Shown here: positions 36,893 to 46,878 of the stretch, one piece after another
Numbering within the stretch: the first letter of the stretch is position 1
How the letters are laid out: the number at the start of each line of letters is the position of its first letter
NCBI GenBank assembly: GCA_032173965.1
Contig: CM063299.1
Location: 682,001-746,000, forward strand
Direction of reading: 5' to 3'
Source: Sitta carolinensis
Lineage: Eukaryota > Chordata > Aves > Passeriformes > Sittidae
DNA length: 64,000 nt
Notes under the pieces: generated by a model
The model's input: only the letters and a program-made list of their open reading frames with translations
The model's database searches: none
Told to the model about the DNA's origin: nothing
Position numbers and translations under genes: made by a program

Positions 36893-39800
36893 CTGCACAA
36901 AACCCCACAAAACCTCCAGGTTAATCCACATGAACGAGCTCAGCTTGCTACCAACACCACACACATGACTAGGTAGGGACTTGGTGCCCAGCTCCAGCTG
37001 CTCCAGGTTCTGATTCACTCTGGTTCCTATTTTAAGCTACAGCAGCGCAATAAGCAACTCGTCTCTGCAACAGGAGCAGATCTCCCAACAGCTGTGCCAC
37101 CTGACACACAGCAAGTGCCCTCGGCTATCTGATGGGCTTCTTCCAATCCTCATGTTTTGGGTCTCTCACGTATTTATTTTTAAAGATAAGGAATGAGTTT
37201 ATCAGCTGATTGATTTTACTGCTATTCCAGGCATGTTTAAACAAACAGTACCAGTCAGAAGCACCAGGCTGCAAGTCACAACTGAAGATTCTCAGAACAC
37301 TGAGCCACTGTTTTCAATCTCTTGGCATTACCTTAATATTTTAGAAAGGAAAAGAAGTCTGTACTTGCCCTGCAGCCAGAACACTGCCATCGGTAGAGAA
37401 AGTACAGCAGAGCCCATTGTTCAGAGGTGCAACTTGTACAGGGTACTCTTCATCGATTCTCCAGAACCTCACCATTCTGAGGGGGAAGGACAGAGGGAGT
37501 GATCAGAGCAGGTTTGACACCGTGCTTGGTGAAGAAGCCAGCCAGGAGCCCGGGCTGGCAGCGCTGCCAGGCTGCTGGGGCAGGGCAGCAGAGCAGAGGC
37601 GCCGTGCCCACACTCACTTGTCGTCGGCCAGGCTGGCCACGTGCAGCCCGTCGTGGCTGAAGCACACCGAGCGCACCCAGCGGTCGTTGGCGCCGCCCGC
37701 GAAGATTGGCGTGGGTGCAGGGAACAGGTGCCTGTGGGCAGAGACAGCTCAGGGCAGGGCCAGGCACTGACAGACCAACCAACCAACCGAGCTTAACCAC
37801 TGCACCCCACTGGGGAGTGGGGACTGGGCTGCTGCACGCTCCTCAGCCTTGCCGGACAACTAAATTACCCGTGCGGAAAATCCTCCCTAGGATGGGAGAA
37901 CAAGCTCCAGCCTCTGCCACTTTAGGATTTCCATCAGCCACTGCTCAGTGCCAAGTCCGCTCTGGGAGAACGTTTCCAGGTTTGACTGCTTTACTTACCC
38001 AAATTCCCTAAGGATCACTCCAATGTGCGGATCCCAGACATAGACTCGGGTATCGTAAGATGCAGTAGCCAGTAACGCTCCGTCAGGGGAGAACTCACAA
38101 GCTACAACATCATTGTGATGGCCTTCGAGTTTCCGTAACATGGAGTATTTATCCATATCCCAGAGGAAAACCTGCAATTAAATAAGCTGATGTTATAGCT
38201 CTGCTCAGAGAGGCAAGGAAGCACTTAATTTGCTTTTTAAGTATAGCTAGTCTTATTTAGGATTATATTAAAATCAGATATTATAAATTACTACAATTAA
38301 GAAATATGCTCAGTGTCATACTCAGATTAAAATCAAGGTTTTTTTAAAAATAATTAAAGCAGACATGCAAATTCTAACTCAAATTTGTTAAATGTTATTT
38401 ACAAAATAAGCCAAAATATAAGATAAAGGCAACACAATTTAACCATGTAGCTTACTGAAATTCATGTATTACAAAACTATTTTATTAAAATATTCAGAAA
38501 TAAATAGGGTTAAACTCTACAGTCCCCTCTTTTCAGTAACTACCAAAATTTTAAGAAATATACAGACAGAAAATGTAAGGTTAACATATTGTTACTCCAG
38601 TGGCATCCCTTTGAGTTTAAGATCACTTGTTTACAATTGCTTGGATCACCAACGTCAGCCTAGGAAGAGAAACAGATACTGCAAGCAAAAAGAATTTTCA
38701 CAGCCAAAAGTTATGTCTTTGGCAAAACAACAGGGAAGTCTAACCACATTATTAGAAAGAATTTAGGCATTTAAAATCAAGTCAACAGTAACAAACATCA
38801 TTAACATTACAATTTACCCAGCTAATTGCACAGTGTATTATAAGAATTCATAGAATATTACAGTATTTTACATGCAACTGTACATTATATATAATCAAAA
38901 TAAGGACTGTGCAGAATTACTTAATAGGAACTATCCATGTACTGCAGCATGGTTTTATAGGAATATAAGTCTTTAGCAAAAGTTGTTACATCCCTCAAAG
39001 AGCTCATTAGCAGCCTTGATTTTCCCCTTGACAGTTTTACTGCACAGGTTAAATTCCGACATCTTGGATAAATTTACATTTGACCAAAATAAACTCAGCC
39101 TTAGTGCCTCCCATACTGCCTAACTCTGAACCATTTTACAATCAGTTATAAACAGACTCACTAGTTTTTCCAGGGAGACCCCAACATTCCATAAAACTGG
39201 AAACTACGTTTGAGGAGTCAGTGTGTTTCACTGCTGTGAAAATTATTAAAAAAAAAAAAAAAAAAAAAGAACAACAAAAATAAAAAAAAAGAAAAAGCAA
39301 GCAAGCAAGCAGACAGTGGACATGGAGCAGCACCTGCGTACGTACAGGACCCCTTGCAGCCGAGGGCAAGGTTACTTCGTCCTACGGTACAGACGGTACA
39401 GCTCGCCGGGCTGGCGGCCAGAGCTGCCACTCTCTGCCCACCAACACCACTGTGCTCCTCAGAGTGGTGCCAGCTTAACTCAATCACACCAATATTGCTG
39501 CCACCACCTGTGACAGGGAAAGCAAGAAGCTTATGGAAAACACACAGCCTCCAGACAGCAATGTACACATCCCCCTCTGCTCCAAAGAGAGCCAAACCCC
39601 AGAGCTCGGCTGTTCGCACCGAGGTGGACAATGCCTCTGAGCACTCCCACAGGATGATGGACACTGCCTGAACTGGCCCTTCTGAGGCTGCACTACACTG
39701 CCTGCAGAGCCCCTGGAGCCAGGCTGAACTCCCCTTTCTGCTTTGCCTAACTCTTCAGTGCCAGGAGTAGCTTATGGCATACATGCATTACCTGCACTGC

Positions 39801-42800
39801 TTTCAGTTCTCTAGCAGGGCAATAGCGTGGAAGCAAAAAACCAGAGTGCTCCTCTTCTCTCTAACTCTTAGGCACCATTGCCACTGGTATGGGAAAACAG
39901 GGAGAAACGTTTTTGTTCAGCAGGAGATGCCCTGACTGGCTCAGACTTGGTGAAGTCTTTCTCATTGAGCACAAAATAGGAAGGACAAAATCAAAACCAA
40001 AATAGTTTTTATGCATTAATCTAAGTATCTTTTAACACTGGCAGCTTTAGTGGTCTTTGTTTTATGCCATGACCCTGTGCAGACCTATTTCTCCACACTT
40101 ACAGCCTCTTCAACTAAAAGCAGTGCAAGTTCCATTCGCAAATCAGGGTCTCAATGCACCATTTGCCAGTTTAATTTCATGCACTTTTACATCATCAAAC
40201 ATTAGAAGTTCATGACACCGAGCACAAGCTTAATGTTACTTAGATTTAAAATGATTATGCTCACAATTCAGGAGAATTAAGGAACAAGAAACTCTGACAC
40301 ATACTGCTTTACTAGCTCCAACAGAACAGAGGATGGAGGAGTCTGGAGAGAATGCACAGCCATACACCCAGTTCGGATGGCCTCTCAGCACCTTCATCAT
40401 GTTTCCTAAACAGAAAGGCATTGCTGTAAGAATTGGTTAAATACTACAAAATGCAGATGGAAAAGCTTTTCCAAATTAGTTATTAGTGAAAATTTGTATT
40501 ATTTTCCCAAACTTCTTGCAGAGTCATTCTACACAGAAATAAAACCCCTGGGCTGCAGCCTCTACTTCCATGTCCCTATTCAGAAAGGTCACTTCAAGCA
40601 CTCTTAACCCAACACCTGCTTCAGCCCCCAGGGTTCAGACAGATAAGGAATTCCAAGTGCAGAGTGAATGACTAACAGAACACGCAGTTTTTAAGCAATC
40701 CTGACCAAACTGAGTCTAGAGCAACAAGGAGGTGAGTACATGAATACTTCTCTCAGGTATTAGAGCAGATAAAGTCCAGACATTACCATCATCTTTCAGG
40801 TCCCACACTCGCAGGGTTTTGTCTCTGGATGCAGACACAAGAATCAGGCTGCCATCGGGGGCAAAGGTTAAATCTCTGACAACTTCTGTGTGGTCCATCA
40901 GGTTAAGGAGGAGTTTTCCTGTTACATGAGAACACCACAATTTAACGTGAAGGACTACTGTACTTAAATGTTTTATGGATACAAATACTGAATATAAAAT
41001 TACAAAATATAAAGACAATTTTCCTTGTAGAAACGCTCCTACAATGAGCAGCACATGGATCCTTTCACTCTCCTATACTGAGAGGCAACTACTGGAAAAG
41101 CTACAAAATCTATACACTAGAACCTCAGAAATAAGGCAAGACTTGTCTTTTGATAGTCATACCTGTTCGCAGCTTCAATTTACAACGACAAATTACTCAA
41201 TAGTCATAATTTTTCTTAATTGAGTTCTCTCCAACCTAGCAGCTGTGCTATCACCAAAACTGAAAGTCCCTAAGTTCAGACTCAGTCTGAGTCATTAATT
41301 TTCTTTTTTAAAAAAATGAAAGGACCAGAAATTTCATGCTTCTAAAGTCTGGTAAATCTAGGAAGACTATTAAGTAAACAACCAATGTTTGTACGCACAC
41401 ATTTAACTATTCTGCATATTCCATCTCTCACATCTCAAAGCACGATCTGCCTCTCTTGTTCCTTTGGCAGTTTTTCATTACCTCTGGCTGCAGGAGCTCA
41501 TGCTTTTTTAATATTTTTAAATTTGTACTCCAGGTTCAGTGCCCAGTTACAATTCCATAACCAATTCCTGGTGTACACTACCAATATTAGTACAGCACCG
41601 AGTGTGCGCTGGCACCTGGGTGACGAGGAGCGTGTGGCCCAGGCTCTCAGGACCCGCGGCAGCAGTGCTGGGCTGTGCTGTGCCGTGCCAGGAGCAGCAC
41701 CGGCTGCTCCCTGCGCGTCCCTGCAGCCCGGGAGGCGCCGCCAGCTCCTCACCTGTGTACACATCCCAGATCTTGATGCGGCCGTTGTTGAGGCCAGTGG
41801 CGAGGAGCAGCTGGTCCTGCCCGAACTTGAAGCGGTGCCACTCGATGTTGACGCAGCGGCTCTGCTTCTCGGGCACCGAGGAGCCGAAGGCCAGGCTCCA
41901 CACGATGTCCCCGCAGTCGAGGAGGTGCTCGCAGGGCTTGCTCCGCGGGGCGGCCTCGCTGCCCGGCCGCGGCAGCCGCGCCCCGCCGGCCTCCGCGCCA
42001 TTCTTGGCACCGTGCGGCAGGCTGCAGGACACACAGCACACAGAGAGCTGGGAAACGGGCCTGCCTGCAAGGGGCGAGCGAATCTGCCCCTTGCCATAAT
42101 GTACCTCTCCGAGGCGCAAAACGGTGCGGTTTTACTTTGAAATCAGAAAAGTGGCTTTTTCTTATAACTGAGAAAAATTACCAGCACCTGGAAACCTTCC
42201 AACGCAAAGTAATAGTAGTATTCTGTATACAGTTTTACCTCTGTAGAGAGCAAGATATTAACTTAACCTACTGCAAAACCCAACTGTTTTGAAGAATTTA
42301 CAGAAAAATGAGCCACAAAAATTACTAGGATTTTCTGCGGAATGAGTGAGAGGTTTCCTGCAATTCCCTTAAAACCTGAAAAGAAATACTGAGTATCCAA
42401 CACATGGAAAACAATTAACCACCCCCAAAAGGGGGAAGAAATGGGTCAGGGAAATGTAACCAGCTACAGAATTGCAGCAGCTGACTACAAACTTCGCTAA
42501 CATGCAACCTGCAAGTGCCAATAAAATGTGTGTTTTGGAACTCCACTTGCATTCTAACAAGGACGATAAGGAAAGAGGTCTGCCCCTAAGTAAATTCCTA
42601 AAAGGTAAAGCCAAACAGCATTGTGATAGGAAGTGTAAAGGGCCAGATCTGCCCATTACACTTCTAGATCTGTCTCTAGAATCAAAATTTCGTTTTCATT
42701 CTTCCTCTTATTTTAGAGTGTCTGAATTGATTAACAAGTCACTCCTCCGTAGGCTTTGTGAGGCTGCAATAGTTGTTCCTCTTGCTGGCCACACAAGATG

Positions 42801-43673
42801 AGACAGAACAGCTGTTATTTTAAGGAATTAATTTTTCCCCAAGATGTCAAAACCCAAGACCAATACATGCATTTTAATCGATTTGAAGCTCTCTCCTGAT
42901 TTTAAACCCTCCTGTTTTTCAGGTGCCCCGAAAGCCACAGCGGTTTGTCTTACAGGTTGTTGAGGCACTGTGCCCAGGGGACCAGCTTCACTATGCGATG
43001 TCCCTGAGACCACGCCAGGTAAGAGCCATCGGGAGCGAACGCGACTGTCCAGTTCTCCCGGCCGCACTTCTTGTCGAAGGGAGACGTGGGGGCCAGGAGC
43101 TCTCCTACCGTGCGCGCCCGAGCTGGGGGACAGAAGAGATCCGTGACAGGGGCATCCGTGACAGGGCCATCCGTGACAGGGCCATCCGTGAGCGGCCTCC
43201 GGCGCGGCACGGCCACCCGCGCCTCACCCTGCTTTGTTCCGCGGCGGTTAACGGCAGCGGGCCCGGCGTCACCGTACAGCCCAGCAGGGATGAGCCCCTG
43301 CAGGGAGACGCGCGGCTCGCACTGGGCGATGCCGCAGCCCGTACGGTACCGGCGATGCCGCCAGGCCCGCGCCTGCCACGGCCGGGAGAACGGGCCGGCG
43401 GCCGGAAAAGGCTCCGTGTGCCGGGAGGCGCTCCGGTGCCCGCGATGGCTCCGTGTGCCCGCAGTGGCTCCGTGTGCCCGCAGTGGCTCCGTGTGCCGGG
43501 ATCCCGCCCGTTACCCGCGGGCAGCCCGAGCGCGCTGCGCTGCGGGATGGGCTGAGCGCCCGCTCGCCCCAGCCCGGGCCGAGCCGCGGCCCGGCCGCGC
43601 TGCCCCCCCCGAGCACGGCCGCCCCCCACTCACCGATGAGCTTCTCGTTGACACTCGGGGGAAAGCTGGCCAT
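36733..43673 (-). CDS. WSB1: WSB1, WD repeat and SOCS box protein 1 (complete, nine coding exons, 421 residues)
   Basis: WSB1 is the substrate receptor of an Elongin B/C-Cullin-RING (ECS-type) ubiquitin ligase. Reported targets of the family member include type 2 deiodinase, HIPK2 and VHL. Joining exons 43,673-43,634, 43,122-42,954, 42,021-41,753, 40,918-40,787, 40,405-40,305, 38,171-37,999, 37,731-37,618, 37,476-37,369 and 36,892-36,733 gives 1,266 bases with every phase matching: 421 residues, which is the human length as I remember it. WD-repeat ends are visible as IWDVYTG, VWDLKDDG, FLWDMDKY, YVWDPH, FWRID and YFWA. The last about 50 residues form the SOCS box: a BC-box (SLQHLCRMAI) and a Cul-box-like LPIP, ending FLCYQI. 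Introns run from 141 to 2,133 bases. All have GT-AG ends except intron 8, which is GC-AG. The start MASFPP is fixed by homology, since the base at -3 is a T. Residues about 71-105 are Ala/Gly/Pro-rich and diverge from mammals. Confidence 0.96.
36893..37368 (-). other. WSB1: WSB1 intron 8, GC-AG type
   Basis: The donor reads AGG|GCAAGT, the strict consensus that GC donors require, and the acceptor is GCAG. Using the nearby GT (GTAC, four bases further) would put the exon out of phase with exon 9. The GC donor keeps the homologous frame VLAAG-TQDGSVYF. Confidence 0.85.
37369..37476 (-). CDS. WSB1: WSB1 exon 8 (residues 333-368)
   Basis: 108 bases encoding MVRFWRIDEEYPVQVAPL and then the start of the next WD blade (FSTDGSVLAAG). 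Acceptor CCCCCTCAG; donor GCAAGT. Confidence 0.94.
37618..37731 (-). CDS. WSB1: WSB1 exon 7 (residues 295-332)
   Basis: 114 bases encoding HLFPAPTPIFAGGANDRW and then VRSVCFSHDGLHVASLADD, a WD blade. Much more GC- and CpG-rich than exons 4-6. Acceptor GCCCACAG; donor GTGAGT. Confidence 0.95.
37999..38171 (-). CDS. WSB1: WSB1 exon 6 (residues 238-294)
   Basis: 173 bases encoding VFLWDMDKYSMLRKLEGHH, the VVACEFSPDGALLATASYD blade core and VYVWDPH. Acceptor TTAATTGCAG; donor GTAAGT. Confidence 0.96.
39248..39307 (+). repeat. A21 run and A-rich/AAGC low-complexity tract in WSB1 intron 5
   Basis: Twenty-one uninterrupted A residues, then A-rich sequence ending in a short GCAA/AAGC iteration. It abuts a roughly 400-bp GC-richer patch on its right within an otherwise AT-rich intron. 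Confidence 0.8.
40305..40405 (-). CDS. WSB1: WSB1 exon 5 (residues 204-237)
   Basis: 101 bases encoding MMKVLRGHPNWVYGCAFSPD and then SSILCSVGASKA, a WD blade. Ends in phase 0 before a GTATGT donor. Acceptor TCTGTTTAG. Confidence 0.96.
40787..40918 (-). CDS. WSB1: WSB1 exon 4 (residues 160-203)
   Basis: 132 bases encoding KLLLNLMDHTEVVRDLTFAP and then DGSLILVSASRDKTLRVWD, a textbook WD blade ending VWDLKDDG. Acceptor CATGTAACAG; donor GTAATG. Confidence 0.96.
41753..42021 (-). CDS. WSB1: WSB1 exon 3 (residues 70-159)
   Basis: 269 bases. After an Ala/Gly/Pro-rich linker the sequence enters the conserved block CGDIVWSLAFGSSVPEKQSR, then WHRFKFGQDQLLLATGLNNG and IWDVYTG. Acceptor GTCCTGCAG; donor GTGAGG. 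The exon and its surroundings are CpG-rich. Antisense and alternate open frames here are shadows of that composition. Confidence 0.95.
42954..43122 (-). CDS. WSB1: WSB1 exon 2 (residues 14-69)
   Basis: 169 bases encoding RARTVGELLAPTSPFDKKCG, then WTVAFAPDGSYLAWSQGHRI and VKLVPWAQCL, the first WD blade. Acceptor TGTCCCCCAG; donor GTAAGA. Confidence 0.95.
43139..43195 (+). repeat. 15-bp tandem repeat in WSB1 intron 1
   Basis: ATCCGTGACAGGGCC-type units at 43,139, 43,154 and 43,169, with a partial fourth. It lies immediately next to the exon 2 acceptor tract. Confidence 0.88.
43420..43500 (+). repeat. 19-bp tandem repeat in WSB1 intron 1
   Basis: TGGCTCCGTGTGCCCGCAG units at 43,446, 43,465 and 43,484 with degenerate copies to the left. 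Entirely intronic. Confidence 0.85.
43634..43673 (-). CDS. WSB1: WSB1 exon 1 (residues 1-13, start codon)
   Basis: Forty coding bases, MASFPPSVNEKLI plus one base, then a GTGAGT donor (GT at 43,632-43,633). The N terminus matches the conserved WSB1 start. Confidence 0.95.
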
Positions 43674-43736
43674 GGACGGGCGGCCTGAGGAGCGGCGGGG
43701 CTACCACGGAGCGGGACGGGCGGGCGCGGAATGGGC

Positions 43737-43747
43737 AAGATGGCGGC
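43737..43747 (+). promoter_or_regulatory. YY1-type motif in the WSB1 5' region
   Basis: AAGATGGCGGC on the plus strand (GCCGCCATCTT on the gene strand) is the classical YY1 consensus often found at start sites of housekeeping genes. It lies 64-74 bases upstream of the WSB1 ATG and runs straight into (GGC)6. Occupancy is inferred, not shown. Confidence 0.6.
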
Positions 43748-43805
43748 GGCGGCGGCGGCGGGGCGGGGCGGGGCGGGGCGGGGCGGGGGGCGGGGCGGGG
43801 CGGGG
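43742..43805 (+). repeat. (GGC)6 followed by a GGGGC run, G-quadruplex-prone
   Basis: Six GGC triplets, then about nine runs of four or more G separated by single C over about 46 bases. By the usual G4 rules this strand, the non-template partner of a minus-strand gene reversed, could form intramolecular quadruplexes. It lies 70-130 bases upstream of the WSB1 ATG. Confidence 0.85.
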
Positions 43806-43847
43806 AGCGCTGCGCGGGGCCGGGCTGCGGGGAGCGGCTCTGCCCCC

Positions 43848-44700
43848 GGGACATCCCCCGGCACTGCCCCGGCTCTGCCCCCGGGACATCCCCGCTCTGC
43901 CCCGGCTCTGCCCCGGCTCTGCCCCGGCACTGCCCCGCACTGCCCCGGCTCTGCCCCGGGACATCCCCCGGCTCTGCCCCGGCTCTGCCCGGCATGCCCC
44001 CGGGACATCCCCCGGCACTGCCCGGCTCTGCCCCCGGACATCCCCCGGCTCTGCCCGGCTCTGCCCCGCTCTGCCCGGCTCTGCCCCGGACATCCCCGGC
44101 TCTGCCCGGCTCTGCCCCGGCTCTGCCCCCGGGACATCCCCGCTCTGCCCGCTCTGCCCCGGCTCTGCCCCGGCACTGCCCCCGGGACATCCCCCGGCAC
44201 TGCCCCGGCTCTGCCCCCGGGACATCCCCCGGCACTGCCCCGGCACTACCCCCGGCACTGCCCCGGCACTGCCCCGGCACTGCCCCCGGGACATCCCCGG
44301 CTCTGCCCCGGCACTGCCCCCGGGACATCCCCCGGCTCTGCCCCGGCACTGCCCCGGCACTGCCCCGGGACATCCCCGGCTCTGCCCCGGCTCTGCCCCG
44401 GCTCTGCCCCGGCACTGCCCCCGGCACTGCCCGGACATCCCCCGGCTCTACCCGACGGCTCTGCCCGGCTCTGCCCCGGCTCTGCCCCCGGGACATCCCC
44501 CGGCTCTGCCCCGGCTCTCCCCGACGGCTCTGCCCCGGCACTGCCCCGGCACTGCCCCGGGACATCCCCCGGCTCTGCCCCCGGGACATCCCCCGGCTCT
44601 GCCCCCGGCTCTGCCCCCGGCACTGCCCGGGGGCCGTGCCCTGCCCGGCTCTGCCCGCCCTGCCCTGCCCGTGCCCGGCAGTGCCGCTGTCGCGGCCCGG
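43848..44700 (+). repeat. Composite 11-13 bp minisatellite upstream of WSB1
   Basis: About 850 bases built from three interchangeable short blocks: CCCCGGCTCTG, CCCCGGCACTG and CCCCCGGGACATC, in irregular order. It starts about 175 bp upstream of the WSB1 ATG. Stop-free frames on both strands (Pro/Ala/Leu-rich on plus, Gly/Arg/Ser-rich on minus) come from the repeat itself and show no start or conservation signal. Confidence 0.93.
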
Positions 44701-45657
44701 TTCGCAGCCTGACCCCCCCGTCCTCCCGCCGTGCTCCTCCCTGGTTCAGGGGCTGGAGGAGTCTCTTACTCTTCAATGTACCTTTCTATACGTGCGTAGT
44801 TCACCATCGAAATGCAGCAGCATCTGGTTTATGACAAAATTTTGAATTTGCTGTTAGTTAATGAAGTTGTTCCCAAAGAGCTTGGCGAAAGAGACGCTGA
44901 TAGCTCTTAATGCTCTGTGATTTTGTATTAACATCTCTATACATCACTCTCTTCTTCCATTACATCTTTTTTTCCTTTTGCATATCTAAATTCTGCCCCT
45001 CTTCTAGACGAAGTGACTCTTCCTTGCTCTGTCTATGGACTTCAGAGAAACTCCCAGCAGGATAATTAACTGCAGATAATACCTGTGTTTTCATTCCAAA
45101 GCAGTGGCCTCACTGGCAGACACATTGCAATAGCCATGGGGTCAGCTATTCAGCTGTAGCAAGAGCCAGGAATTACCCCAGTGTAAGCAAGGCCAGCAAA
45201 GCATTTTTAAATTATGCAGTTGTACAATGTCAAAGAAAGGTGCAGGGAGAAGTTCCGAATGTTTTTGGTGATGCGAGCACTCTCCCGGATTAGTGCTGGT
45301 TTGTACAAACTCCCCTAGCACACCAAACAGCACAATCCTGATCCTGCTCCGTCCATCCCCCACTGCCAGCAGAGGGAAGAGCCCTGGGCAGCTCTCCGCA
45401 GCCAATCCCTGGACAACTCCTTGGAACAAGGCAGACTTGTAGCCAGTGAATATTGTGAAATGCTGCTTGGAATTACTCGTGGGTTGTGAATGTTTGAGCC
45501 AGGCCAGCCCAGAGCTGAGCTGACTCACGTAAGGATTCTCTGGAGGGTCTGAGCCTCGCTCAGAGCCAGCACACACTGCTGACCCTGGGGGCTCTTACAG
45601 CCAGCAAACTGCAGCTTTGGGTCAGCAGGGGTGTTACCACACTGCTGCCCTTCTCAC

Positions 45658-45679
45658 TTTTTTTTTTTTTTTTTTTTTT
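45658..45679 (+). repeat. T homopolymer (22 bases)
   Basis: Uninterrupted T run. It could be the tail of a minus-strand retroelement insertion, but no element body was recognised. Confidence 0.85.
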
Positions 45680-46805
45680 CCTCCAGTCCACATTTTGTGC
45701 TTTATGGACACAAAGGCAAAAAGGGATCTGTAAAATCCCAAGGGTTTGTAAGCTTGTTAGAAATTGTTTGGTGTCACAGGCTGTCCCGGGGATGTTGGCA
45801 GCACCTCCTCTCTTCAGGTGGGGCTGGAAGGGCCGTTGTCCTTGTGTCTGAAGCCAGAGTGGGAGGGGTGAAAAGCTGTGTTCTGTCTGCAAGCTGCCAA
45901 CTCATCCCCTCTGCTCAGTAAAATGTATCTGTCTGAAAGTCAGTCTAAACTCGAGGAGATGGAAAAGCCACACTTTCCTTCCTCGGACTCTTGCTGTGTT
46001 TATTTTCCTTGTAAGTGGCACATGGGGGGTGATTTTTCAGGTGACTTTTCAGTTCTTCCCGGGTGAGGTGTAGCTGTGGGATCCAGGGTGTCACGCCCCA
46101 GGCTGTCACATATTGCCAGGGCCTGTAGCAGGTGACTCAGGTTGATTTATGGGTTTTCCATGATCTTCCTTTAGGGATGCAGCTGCCAAGCCTGCACAGG
46201 GCTGCTCAGCTGGAAAGCTCACAAACTTGGTGCCATCTTTCTCCATGATGTCTTTGCTCACTGCAATGAGCTTTCACAAGTGAAAGGGCTTTTGTCTTTT
46301 TCACCTGTTCTGGAAATGCCTTCAGGGATCCAGGCTATGGAGCTTTTCCCCAGACTTCTGGAGCACCAGGTTCTGCTGATTTCTCATTCCTGTATTCTGA
46401 CACGGTGAATTCAGTTCTACCCATTTCCTTTGCCTTGTCTTCTCTTTTTTGGGCCCACAAGTTATGTTCCTCTTCCTTACAGCTGTCATTCCATAAAGCA
46501 CTCCTGGCAAATTAGGAACAGTCAGGGCCAGTCACACTTAAGTCCAAGGTAGGTCATCTGTGCAATAGAGCTTGCCATTAAAAATTGTGCTATTTTTAGT
46601 CTGCACTGTTAATAATTCACAAGCTCCTGTTTGTTTTGAGAACCTCCTGAGGATGGAGAAAGTTCAGCCTCAGTTTGTGGAGGCAGAAGAGAAGGTGAAA
46701 CAAAAAAACAGAATGGAAGAAAATAGGAGAGGGCAAAGAAGGTTGAGGAGGAAAAGGGCTCACAGTGAAGTGAATGGTGAGCAGCAGAATGAGACAGGAA
46801 AGTGC

Positions 46806-46878
46806 TGCCAGGAGCTGGCCCTCAATGATCCTTGTGGGTTCCTTCCAATGCAGGACATTCTGGGATGCTGTGATCCTA
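46806..46878 (+). mobile_element. CR1 LINE 3'-end fragment
   Basis: The stretch GATCCTTGTGGGTTCCTTCC, then a decayed ATTCTGGGATGCTGTGATCC, is the characteristic 3' end of avian CR1 (GGTCCCTTCCAA followed by ATTCTATGATTC repeats) in plus orientation. It is old and truncated. The left boundary is uncertain. Confidence 0.65.

Larger units (their letters stand above)
42940..44740. promoter_or_regulatory. CpG island of WSB1 with promoter
   Basis: CpG-dense from WSB1 exon 2 through intron 1 and exon 1 into the upstream minisatellite. It includes a YY1-type site, (GGC)6 and a GGGGC run, listed separately. No TATA box was seen. Boundaries were judged by eye and are inflated by the minisatellite. Confidence 0.75.

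Noticed and set aside
37361..37368. Alternative GT donor (GTAC) four bases inside WSB1 intron 8
   Set aside because: Using it adds four bases and breaks the frame into the conserved exon 9. The GC donor fits both phase and consensus.
41385..42140. 251-codon plus-strand frame antisense to WSB1 exon 3
   Set aside because: Shadow of the conserved WSB1 exon and its CpG-rich flank.
43453..44834. Several 230-420 codon frames on both strands upstream of WSB1
   Set aside because: Produced by the 11-13 bp GC-rich repeat. Every frame is open and the products are simple repeats.
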